From Janthinobacterium sp. PAMC25594 (GTDB lineage: Bacteria > Pseudomonadota > Gammaproteobacteria > Burkholderiales > Burkholderiaceae_D), in contig NZ_CP080377.1 in NCBI RefSeq assembly GCF_019443505.1, positions 4,464,001 through 4,528,000 on the forward strand: a DNA stretch of 64,000 nt, given 5' to 3'. How positions within the stretch are numbered: position 1 is the first letter of the stretch; each line of letters begins with the position of its first letter. The translations under genes and the position numbers were made by a program. The notes under the pieces are model-generated. The model saw only the letters and a list, made by a program, of their open reading frames with translations, ran no database searches and had not been told where the DNA came from. Below are positions 58,139 through 64,000 of the stretch, piece by piece.

Positions 58139-58408
58139 TTACTTGGCGTGGCTTGGGGTGGTGTGTGCGGTGGTCGAGTCCGAGCTTGCTGCACCGGCCA
58201 CAACGGCAACTGCTGCGCCGATGGCGATCAAGGTGCTGACGCTCAGGCCGGCAACAGTGGCGCCGGCAGCAGCGCCAGCAGCAGCAGTACCAGCAGCTGG
58301 TGCTGCTGCTGCTGGAACAGGTGCTCCACCAACTGGTGCCGTCGTTTGAGCCATGGCTTGTGCGGAAGCGAAGCACAGGATTGCCGAAGCGATCAGAATT
58401 TTCTTCAT
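58139..58408 (-). CDS. Small secreted Ala/Thr-rich protein resembling GfcA/YjbE
   Basis: An 89-residue protein: a signal peptide (KKILIASAILCFASAQAMAQ), a low-complexity Pro/Ala/Gly stretch, a hydrophobic Val/Ala/Gly segment (about residues 50-74) and a short Ser/Thr/His tail. The layout is that of E. coli YjbE and GfcA (YmcD), small proteins in operons with YjbH/GfcD, though similarity is of composition rather than clear alignment. A good SD (AAAGGA) lies seven bases before the ATG. Its presence near a YjbH-type protein fits a shared export role. Function unknown. Confidence 0.75.
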   Translation of the reverse strand: MKKILIASAILCFASAQAMAQTTAPVGGAPVPAAAAPAAGTAAAGAAAGATVAGLSVSTLIAIGAAVAVVAGAASSDSTTAHTTPSHAK

Positions 58409-58667
58409 GGGATATCCTTTTAGGTTGAACAGCGGGAATGCTAAACTGTCACACGATTGTAGCAACATTTCTCTGGACAGTCTGCCTGCACAGTCCATAC
58501 CGATAATAATTTGTTCTATTTTAGCTGCATACCAGACCATTCATAGTGTCTCGTTGCCGAGATGTTGCTATGAATCAACAAGAACGGCACCGTGCAGATA
58601 CAGCAGTCTATGTTTTTTTGTGAAATATTGCGAGAATTCCTGATGAATTCGAAAGCGATCCACAAGT

Positions 58668-58697
58668 TTGCCAAGTCCTTGCCATCCCGCGTAAAAT
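58668..58697 (+). promoter_or_regulatory. Promoter of the broken tRNA-Gly gene
   Basis: TTGCCA (58668-58673), an 18-base spacer and TAAAAT (58692-58697), 9 bases before the tRNA 5' end. The rest of the spacer 58409-58706 holds the upstream region of the small secreted protein and nothing else I recognise. Confidence 0.55.
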
Positions 58698-58706
58698 GCA
58701 GGCTTC

Positions 58707-58745
58707 GCGGGTGTAGCTCAATGGTAGAGCAGAAGCTTCCCAAGC
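58707..58745 (+). pseudogene. Truncated tRNA-Gly(CCC), 5' part only
   Basis: The first 39 bases match a bacterial tRNA-Gly: acceptor arm GCGGGTG, D-arm with GCTC-AATGGTA-GAGC, anticodon stem start GAAGC and the loop TTCCCAA with anticodon CCC. After two bases of the 3' anticodon stem (58745) the sequence changes to CCCTCCACC; variable loop, T-arm and acceptor 3' strand are missing. No matching 3' half is found downstream in the window. The promoter is intact. The break marks the left edge of the accessory region and probably an integration or deletion point. Confidence 0.8.
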
Positions 58746-59017
58746 CCCTCCACCTCGTCAAGAGCCACTACTCATGCGGCTCTGAAGCGCATGAGTCTGC
58801 GATCACACCAAAACACCACCTTAATCAACAAGTTACGCGCCATCACATTTTCGACCCCACATCGAGTCGAAAAAGCTGCTGATGTGTCTTTGTTGCAACG
58901 AATCCTGACGAAGTTGCAATAAATGCCAGGTTGGCGCGTTAAGGGAGCTAACCTCACCGAGAATGACTCGGTATGATGCTAGGCTTGCTCCCCAAGCGAA
59001 CCGGCGTGAAAAAATGT
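58746..59017. other. Non-coding junction after the tRNA fragment
   Basis: 272 bases with no convincing gene. It holds an inverted repeat TTGCAAC (58893-58899) / GTTGCAA (58913-58919) and a stem GAGCCACTACTCATGCGGCTC near 58761. These may be debris of the event that cut the tRNA. Short open frames here overlap one another and look like chance. Confidence 0.45.
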
Positions 59018-59476
59018 CTAGGCGGCTGCTTCGTGTGCGCGGGCATCTACTTCGTATGGGGCGTGTGTATAGCCGAATTGAGCGATTTGTTGAAGATATC
59101 GTGGCAGGTATGCAGCGATTGATCCGGCTTGCTCGTACTGGTGGACGTGGCGGCATTCGTGTGAAAGCAGTCGCGGAGAGTTGTGACCATTGCAAATGTA
59201 GATGCCATAGCCCAGCGTAAGGCCGATCATATTTGGGCCGAGTAGTCCAGTTTGCAACGCGGCTTGGCTAAGAATTGGATCAATTGGCAACGGTAGGTGT
59301 GTAACGAACAACAGTCGAATCTTCTCGGGGGTAGCTACTCCAACCCGCCGCGCAAGCGTCATGCCTTGCTCTGTAAGTGGCTCACCAGCGTCAAGTATTT
59401 CCGATGCGCGCTGCTCCGCCCATGCAATTGCCTTGGGAGTGATGAGAGGAAGCGCTGAAGCAAGATCGAAAGTCAT
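59018..59476 (-). CDS. Small HExxH metallopeptidase-like protein
   Basis: A 152-residue protein with a zincin motif, His106-Glu107-Cys108-Arg109-His110 in LLSHECRHVHQYEQ, and a later acidic stretch APYEVDARAHE (about residues 139-149) that could give the third metal ligand. No signal peptide or membrane helix. Similar short proteins are annotated as hypothetical or DUF4157-like peptidases. The ATG overlaps the stop of a 16-codon ORF (ATGA), so translation is probably coupled. It is the first recognisable gene of the accessory region. Peptidase activity is inferred from the motif only. Confidence 0.75.
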   Translation of the reverse strand: MTFDLASALPLITPKAIAWAEQRASEILDAGEPLTEQGMTLARRVGVATPEKIRLLFVTHLPLPIDPILSQAALQTGLLGPNMIGLTLGYGIYICNGHNSPRLLSHECRHVHQYEQAGSIAAYLPRYLQQIAQFGYTHAPYEVDARAHEAAA

Positions 59477-59523
59477 ACTTGGCCTTGTGCTGAAGTAATG
59501 AGGACGCCTATGTATGCAGACAT
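59473..59523 (-). CDS. 16-residue ORF coupled to the metallopeptidase gene
   Basis: ATG 59523 is preceded by AGGAG at a 6-base spacing, a near-ideal ribosome-binding site, and the peptide MSAYIGVLITSAQGQV ends in TGA overlapping the next ATG. It could be a leader that delivers ribosomes to the peptidase gene. The same frame is open upstream for about 48 codons with a CFYC motif but no start codon, so it could instead be the tail of a decayed gene. Confidence 0.45.
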   Translation of the reverse strand: MSAYIGVLITSAQGQV

Positions 59524-59684
59524 GGTGAACTCCTGATTGTAGTTGCTTCGAATGTAAGGGATGATGGCGTGCTCAAGTTCGAGATGCGATCCGCAATAGA
59601 AACATCTGTCTGAGCGTCCGCCTCTGGACAGGGGCAGCCAGCTGGCACAGTATCGTCCGAAAACGCCCTAATCAGTGCAGCTAC

Positions 59685-59891
59685 TCACCGGTTTACATTG
59701 TCTTTTTTCGAATCATCTGGGTTGTCTCGGACGTATTCACTACCGTTTATTTTGACAACATGACTATCGGGGTGCTTTCCTGCTTTCACCTCCTTCACAG
59801 CCTCTGCTCTGGTGACCTCTTTACGTGAACCGATTTGATAGGTCTCGTTCCGGCCGTTTGGGCCGTCGTTGTTCCCTTTGATTTTTGACAT
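59685..59891 (-). CDS. DUF3892 domain small protein
   Basis: A 68-residue protein. The C-terminal two thirds match DUF3892: VKAGKHPDSHVVKINGSEYV followed by RDNPDDSKKDNVN. The start at 59891 is chosen because GGAG lies six bases upstream; a start four codons earlier lacks an SD. The protein is highly charged, without membrane segment or Cys. Function of the family is unknown. It stands on the minus strand, 162 bases before the coupled ORF and peptidase pair. Confidence 0.8.
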   Translation of the reverse strand: MSKIKGNNDGPNGRNETYQIGSRKEVTRAEAVKEVKAGKHPDSHVVKINGSEYVRDNPDDSKKDNVNR

Positions 59892-60261
59892 ATTTTTCTC
59901 CATTGGTGAAGTTCATTTTGCAGAGAACGCATACAGGATGGCTGCCATGACGAATTTTAGCTGTGCTAAGCGAGCCGGTGGCCAGTGCCGCCGCAGGTAG
60001 TAACAATATCGAATTTACGGATTCGAATATCCACACATTGTCACGACAGTGCTAATCGCTGCGTTGGAGCGTTAGCCACACGAAATGGCCGCTTCTGACT
60101 TTCGATTCAACTAGCTAGATTGATGACGCACAGATTATTGTTAATATTGCATCTTTTGGTTTGTATGCATTGCATTAAATTTTATTTTTATTGTACGACT
60201 GCGTTGCCCGGTTACCGTTTTGCATGGATGGTTCCCGTATCGAAAATGACACGGAACCAAC
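59892..60261. other. Spacer between DUF3892 and DUF1249 genes
   Basis: 370 bases between divergent genes; it must carry both promoters. The AT-rich part near 60120-60200 has several weak -10-like boxes. No RNA gene, repeat or further CDS is evident. Confidence 0.4.
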
Positions 60262-60675
60262 ATGGACCTCTACCAGAAAAATTACATCAAGTTGTTGCAA
60301 CTTCTCCCCAGCCTGCATGAGATGAATGGGCCAGCCAAACTCATCGCGTTCGGTCACACCGATGTGCATGTGGACGTGATCGAACACCACAAGCATCGTT
60401 TGGTGCTCCGTATGAGCCACTACCTCCAGCGACTGCATGGTGCAGCGATACCTGACCCTGATATGACCATCGAAGTGTTTCCGCTGGCGGAGACCGTTGG
60501 CGCGCTGACGTACATTGATTGCTTCGGCTCTCGCAAAGTGTTTTGCCCAGAATTGATGGCCTTCAGCCCAATGGCAAAAGCAGAGCTGAACAATTTCCTT
60601 GATCAGTGGCTGACGAAGATGATTGCTGAAGGGCGAAGCCAGCCGAAATCTGAACGAAGGGAAAACGCTACGTAG
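60262..60675 (+). CDS. DUF1249 (YqiB-like) protein
   Basis: A 137-residue protein. It matches the YqiB/DUF1249 layout: an N-terminal YIKLLQLLP helix, a central beta region with MSHYLQRLHGAAIPDPDMTIEVFP, and the C-terminal LNNFLDQWLTKMIAEG helix. No signal peptide or membrane helix. E. coli YqiB is a small cytoplasmic protein of uncertain role. Here it sits among accessory genes rather than beside nudF or cpdA as in enterobacteria. The ATG at 60262 gives the expected length. Confidence 0.75.
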   Translation: MDLYQKNYIKLLQLLPSLHEMNGPAKLIAFGHTDVHVDVIEHHKHRLVLRMSHYLQRLHGAAIPDPDMTIEVFPLAETVGALTYIDCFGSRKVFCPELMAFSPMAKAELNNFLDQWLTKMIAEGRSQPKSERRENAT

Positions 60676-60784
60676 CGATCGTTGCTGTAGTGTGATGTTT
60701 ATCGATGACCTACGGATGCGTTTTCCATGGAACCGCAGCCCCGTGTTCTGCTATTGTTCTAGCACTTCAAGCTAGGGCAGATAA

Positions 60785-61699
60785 ATGGGAAAAAGCATAA
60801 GGATCTATCTTCCAAACGACACGGTAGCTGGCATTCGTCACGCCGAAATAGCAAACTGGACCGGGCAGGCTCTTGCATGTCCTCGCTCGCTTTTTAGCGA
60901 ATTACGCGAGTGGCCCGAGGTCCAACGTCCCGGGGTTTATATTTTGTTCGGTGTGAATGACGAGACTGGGGCCGAAATCGCATATATCGGCGAAGCTGAA
61001 GTGCTCGCTGATCGCTTGCACAGCCACCTGTCAGGGAAAGAGTTTTGGTCGGAGCTGGTGAGTTTCAGCAGCAAAGACGAAAACCTTACGAAAGCTCATG
61101 TACGCTATTTGGAAGCGCGCCTGGTCGTGATGGCAGGTGAAGCAAACCGCTATCAGCTGGAGAATAATCAGACACCAGCGCTTCCAGCTTTACCAAGAGC
61201 TGATCGGGATGCGATGGAGGAGTTTTTGGCTTTTGCAAAGACGCTTCTTGGAGTCCTGGGGCATCGCCTGCTAGATCCCCTTGTCATCCGCAGAAACGTT
61301 ATAGACCCACAAAACACTGCTCTGGATAAGCATACCCCTACGCCAGCAGCCAAGGTTCTTGAGCCGTCTTCCGTTTTTCATCTTAGGGTTAGCGGCCTAC
61401 ACGCCAAAGCTGTTTGGACGGAAGAGGGCATGGTCGTCTTGGAAGGCTCAGATGCGGCCCTGAAGCCAGCTTCGAGTCTAACCGGCGGGGCTGTCGCACT
61501 GAGACAGATGATGATTGCATCTGGAGTGCTGGAGAGCTTAAACGAGAAGTTGATCTTTAGACGCGACCATATGTTCAAGACTCCATCGCAAGCGGCGGGA
61601 ATCGTCACCGGATACTCGATCAACGGACGAGACAACTGGAAGCTGGATGACGGCACGACCTTCAAGCAATATTTCGAAAGCGGCCTTGACCTTATCTAA
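60785..61699 (+). CDS. GIY-YIG nuclease-family protein with DUF4357
   Basis: A 304-residue protein. The GIY-YIG core lies at about residues 48-130: PGVYILFG for GIY and IAYIGEAEVLADRLHSHL for YIG, with the conserved Arg in DRL. A helical linker follows, then a C-terminal DUF4357 domain (about 215-300, SDAALKPASSLTGG and GYSINGRDNWKLDDG). Such proteins are common on islands, often near restriction or toxin-antitoxin genes; the nuclease substrate is unknown. It follows the DUF1249 gene by 109 bases on the same strand. Confidence 0.87.
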   Translation: MGKSIRIYLPNDTVAGIRHAEIANWTGQALACPRSLFSELREWPEVQRPGVYILFGVNDETGAEIAYIGEAEVLADRLHSHLSGKEFWSELVSFSSKDENLTKAHVRYLEARLVVMAGEANRYQLENNQTPALPALPRADRDAMEEFLAFAKTLLGVLGHRLLDPLVIRRNVIDPQNTALDKHTPTPAAKVLEPSSVFHLRVSGLHAKAVWTEEGMVVLEGSDAALKPASSLTGGAVALRQMMIASGVLESLNEKLIFRRDHMFKTPSQAAGIVTGYSINGRDNWKLDDGTTFKQYFESGLDLI

Positions 61700-61725
61700 C
61701 CTGTGTCTCGTCGAGAATCGTTTGA

Positions 61726-62130
61726 TCAACCCAGCTTCGCCTTGATCAGTTGGTAGTAGGTACTGGCACCCGCTGCGCTCAACTTCGCTTCGGCTACGAA
61801 CTGTTCAACGATCTGCTTACGGGTCATATCTTTTTGCTTCGACATGCGCACGTAGATGGCGGATGCGATTTCCATCTTCGTCGGCGCCTTCGGCTTCTTC
61901 TCGGCCTTGGGCGTAGTTGACACGCCTGTATCGGGTTTTCCTTCGCTCCCCGTCGTATCCGCCGTCGGCGTCGATGAAATCGGCGTAGCGGCGTTTTTAA
62001 TCGGTCCAGTCACGTTGGGCGATGCACCGGCCACAGCGGTTTGCGGCGTAGTTGTCGCGTTAGATGGAATTGCCGGTTTGTGGTCGTTCGTTGTCTTCGG
62101 CAGCTCGGTTGAAGTAATCTTCGCATTCAT
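61726..62130 (-). CDS. Thr/Ala/Pro-rich protein with a conserved C-terminal domain
   Basis: A 134-residue protein. The first 80 residues are low-complexity Thr, Ala, Pro and Asn; the last 50 (KMEIASAIYVRMSKQKDMTR onward, ending ASTYYQLIKAKLG) form a small basic helical domain of a type seen in phage and plasmid proteins, possibly DNA-binding. The start at 62130 is used because the upstream extension lacks an SD. It converges on the GIY-YIG gene with 26 bases between the stops. Function unknown. Confidence 0.65.
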   Translation of the reverse strand: MNAKITSTELPKTTNDHKPAIPSNATTTPQTAVAGASPNVTGPIKNAATPISSTPTADTTGSEGKPDTGVSTTPKAEKKPKAPTKMEIASAIYVRMSKQKDMTRKQIVEQFVAEAKLSAAGASTYYQLIKAKLG

Positions 62131-62368
62131 GATGTAGGCTTTCGCGTGTTTTAAGGAGCCTTTACCATCAACAGTTTTCACCGGCTAGGCAACGATCAAC
62201 TTGCAGGTCAAAACCTGTTCACCTTGTCGCAATCCACTGATGCCAACATACGCGTGATAGCAATTTTCGGTGGGCAGCCACCTCATTTCCCATCACACCC
62301 GCTGGGGTATCCGCTTAAAACCCGCATGAATGCAGGGCTGCGAGAGCTACGTTAGAAGCTTTGAACGC

Positions 62369-62735
62369 TTATGTGCTATGTGTTCGTTTGCTGGCAGGAT
62401 TGACCCTCTCAGTTTGACCCTCCCGCCACACCCTCGCGAACGCCGCGACCCTGTCGTAAGACCCCTTGAACCCCAATTCCTTCAAGTTCTCATGGATCTG
62501 CTTCAGTGTGCGCCGCTGCTTGCGTGACTTGGCCGCCTCAGTCTTGAGGAACGCTGAAAGTTGGAACGGTTATTTATCGATGGCGCGGCTGGAGCGTCGT
62601 TCAGCGTAGGCGGGCTCTATGGTTTCCGAGCGCAGGTAGCGCCGGACGATGTTTCTGAAGATACCCAAACGCCTGGCTACCTATCTCAATGGGATCTGGT
62701 CGCGAATGTGCCTGCGTCGAATAAAGCCTAGTAAT
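62369..62735 (-). pseudogene. IS21-family IstA transposase remnant
   Basis: On the minus strand one frame reads ARRLGIFRNIVRRYLRSE (the IstA helix-turn-helix), then LSAFLKTEAAKSRKQRRTLK and LGFKGSYDRVAAFARVWREG, ending at TAA 62369-62371. It is broken by in-frame stops after DQIPLR and after RAIDK, so it is dead. No istB is present. The preceding 238 bases (62131-62368) hold only a small hairpin (CAGGT-CAAA-ACCTG near 62204). Confidence 0.8.
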
Positions 62736-62792
62736 GCCACGTCGATCACTCCAATTCCCCACTCAGTGTCGCGAGTAGGATTGTGTCTTAAA

Positions 62793-62836
62793 CGTGGATC
62801 AGTTTCGTGTGCAAATTATGCGGCAAAGTGGGTCAG
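62793..62836. repeat. Terminal repeats of an IS21-family element
   Basis: GTGGATCAGTTT and GTGGGTCAG lie about 33 bases apart, 60-100 bases outside the IstA remnant, where IS21 elements carry multiple GTGG(G/A)TCA-type end repeats. They fix the istA-side end of the element. The other end is lost. Confidence 0.5.
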
Positions 62837-62989
62837 ATATCGCGGCAAATCAACAAGCGGCTCACCGGCGCTGGCCGGCGTCCGTGCGTGTTGTCGACCT
62901 AGAGGCACACACCTTTCATCGAGATATCGGACTAGTATACTGCTATCAAGCGAGCTTGAGCGCGCCTGTACGCATGCTGGTAGAGCTGA

Positions 62990-63110
62990 TGGTAGAACAT
63001 GTCAAAACGATCACCGTCAGCGGCTTTTCTCGCACAAAACGATGACGCAGCGTGATCCGCAAGTTCAATTCGAACTCGCGATAGATCCGATGGACGCGCC
63101 TGTGCTCCGA
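62990..63110 (-). pseudogene. IS3-family transposase fragment
   Basis: About 40 residues on the minus strand, EHRRVHRIYREFELNLRI then HRFVREKP, match the RVYRLYRELGLNLR-type segment of IS3 OrfB proteins. Nothing of the DDE domain follows. It is a short fragment without ends. Confidence 0.65.
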
Positions 63111-63162
63111 TATGATCAGCGCGTGTCTAAGCTTGATTAATCCTGCAGTAAAGATCGATGAT

Positions 63163-63450
63163 TTAATTTTCAAGACTTGTTGTCTCAATTAGATTAATTA
63201 CCTTATCTATTCGACGTCTGAGTTCATAGCATTCGTATGCGTTGAATAAAGTGAGAGCAGTTAGCCCTCCTAATATCGTAACAGTGCCACGTGGCATATC
63301 CATCAACATACATATCAATGTTGCTGCGACTATGGCAATGATCGCTGCACGTACACGGCTCTGGCTTCCAAGCATATTTTCTCTTGCGTCATCTATTTTT
63401 GTCACTATTGACAAATCTGAGGAAATATCGTGATATTTAGGTTTTTTCAA
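63163..63450 (-). CDS. Small membrane protein with two helices
   Basis: A 95-residue protein. Two adjacent membrane segments (about residues 35-50, AAIIAIVAATLICMLM, and 54-70, GTVTILGGLTALTLFNA) lie between a charged N-terminus and a basic-acidic C-terminal helix. The start is TTG 63450, with AGGA about 10 bases upstream; no ATG lies in a better position. It is downstream of the ABC transporter on the same strand, 247 bases away. An immunity or accessory protein for an exported peptide is a possible role, but sequence alone does not show it. Confidence 0.6.
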   Translation of the reverse strand: MKKPKYHDISSDLSIVTKIDDARENMLGSQSRVRAAIIAIVAATLICMLMDMPRGTVTILGGLTALTLFNAYECYELRRRIDKVINLIETTSLEN

Positions 63451-63697
63451 AATTATATTCCTATTAATTTATAATTAAATTTACTTTTTAGAAGATTTGA
63501 GAAAATTTTCTAATGGATGATGAATTTACTAATCTTATGGGATGAGTTGGAGTTGTTGTTTAAATTATTTAACTATTAATTTATAAGAGATTTAAATAAA
63601 ACAAGTTTTATTTATGGGGCAGTGAGTCACATTGGATATTCGATTGACTAATTTTAACCAATTTAAGAGATCTACTCGCATGGTAAATGATAGCTGA
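63451..63697. other. AT-rich spacer
   Basis: No gene is clear. It has an AT-rich palindrome AAATAAAAC-AA-GTTTTATTT near 63595 that could end the ABC transporter transcript, and short frames of under 30 codons on both strands, none with a double-glycine leader. Confidence 0.45.
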
Positions 63698-64000
63698 TTA
63701 CGCAGCTACCTCTATCGATGGCGAACCAAATGATTGTAACTCTACAATTTTCCCGTGTGATAACTCAACTACTCGTTGTGCCGTGCGAATGGTTTCCTCT
63801 CGATGTGCAATGATGATACGAGTTAAGCTGAGCTTTGATAGTGCATTACTAACTATCGATTCGTTCTGTGCATCGAGGTGACTTGTCGCCTCATCTAGCG
63901 CAAGCACCTTTGGCTGTTTATAAAGTGCTCTCGCAAGCAGGACTCGCTGTTTCTGCCCCCCGGATAAACTGCTACCCATATCGCCCACCAAAGACTGATA
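63698..64000 (-). CDS. Peptidase-type ABC exporter, ATPase C-terminus (partial)
   Basis: The last 100 residues of an ABC transporter run off the right edge. The signature LSGGQKQRVLLARALYKQPK, Walker B VLALDEATSHLD and the H-loop IIIAHREETIRTA are intact. The sequence YQSLVGDMGSSLSGGQKQR is typical of CvaB/RaxB/LagD-like exporters, which carry an N-terminal C39 peptidase and export double-glycine peptides or colicin V-type bacteriocins. That N-terminal part is outside the window, so the subfamily is inferred. It is probably the downstream end of an export operon continuing to the right. Confidence 0.85.
   Translation of the reverse strand, partial: YQSLVGDMGSSLSGGQKQRVLLARALYKQPKVLALDEATSHLDAQNESIVSNALSKLSLTRIIIAHREETIRTAQRVVELSHGKIVELQSFGSPSIEVAA

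Noticed and set aside
58707..58785. Complete tRNA-Gly
   Set aside because: Sequence after position 58745 does not form the variable loop, T-arm or acceptor 3' strand.
63451..63697. Bacteriocin precursor in the spacer beside the exporter
   Set aside because: The short frames on both strands lack a double-glycine leader and good ribosome-binding sites.

Overview
The window looks like chromosome of a high-GC betaproteobacterium of the Oxalobacteraceae (Janthinobacterium/Massilia/Duganella type). This is inferred from gene content and order, codon bias and the dispersed GTCGGATTA palindromes, not from a database search. It has three parts: conserved housekeeping chromosome (1-21.7 kb), a large polysaccharide locus (22-58.4 kb), and a decayed accessory region that starts inside a broken tRNA-Gly (58.7-64 kb).

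Housekeeping part: a glutarate-type catabolic pair (gcdH and a CaiB/BaiF CoA-transferase) with a divergent LysR regulator; a VOC protein and an AraC-family regulator; then leuS-lptE-holA-proA, hemJ, a DsbA-like isomerase, a THUMP-domain rRNA methyltransferase and a Bcr/CflA efflux pump. A signalling module follows: an HDOD-GAF-histidine kinase, a REC-PAS-GGDEF-EAL response regulator and a Sel1-repeat protein. A DUF4197 protein closes this part.

Polysaccharide part: it opens with an unusual YjbH-PAP2 phosphatase fusion, a Wza-type exporter and a Wzz-type chain-length protein. Next is a tightly coupled operon: rfbF-rfbG-rfbH (CDP-4-keto-3,6-dideoxyglucose), an HpcH/HpaI aldolase, a ThDP-dependent lyase, an NAD(P) reductase, acylating acetaldehyde dehydrogenase, 4-hydroxy-2-oxovalerate aldolase and a second reductase. 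My reading is that these genes make a C4-branched higher sugar, by acyl-anion addition of a C4 unit built from acetyl-CoA and pyruvate. The product would be erwiniose-like, with ten carbons. After a hairpin terminator comes an AT-rich block: Wzx flippase, four glycosyltransferases, gmd-rmd (GDP-D-rhamnose) and a Wzy-like polymerase. A broken sulfatase-type transferase gene, an intact IS5-family element with a 3-bp target duplication and an IS66 remnant separate this from a minus-strand operon, manC-wbaP-rfbB-rfbA-rfbC-rfbD (GDP-mannose, the initiating transferase, dTDP-L-rhamnose). dgkA and a GfcA/YjbE-like small secreted protein follow. Together this is a Wzx/Wzy-type exopolysaccharide, capsule or O-antigen locus. 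No phosphomannomutase, Wzc-type kinase, Wzb phosphatase or RfbI-type reductase is seen in the window.

Accessory part: tRNA-Gly is cut off in the 3' strand of its anticodon stem while keeping its promoter. Beyond it lie a small HExxH metallopeptidase with a coupled 16-codon ORF, a DUF3892 protein, a DUF1249 protein, a GIY-YIG/DUF4357 protein, a Thr/Ala-rich protein, remnants of IS21 and IS3 elements, a two-TM small protein and, running off the right edge, the ATPase end of a CvaB/RaxB-like peptide-exporting ABC transporter.
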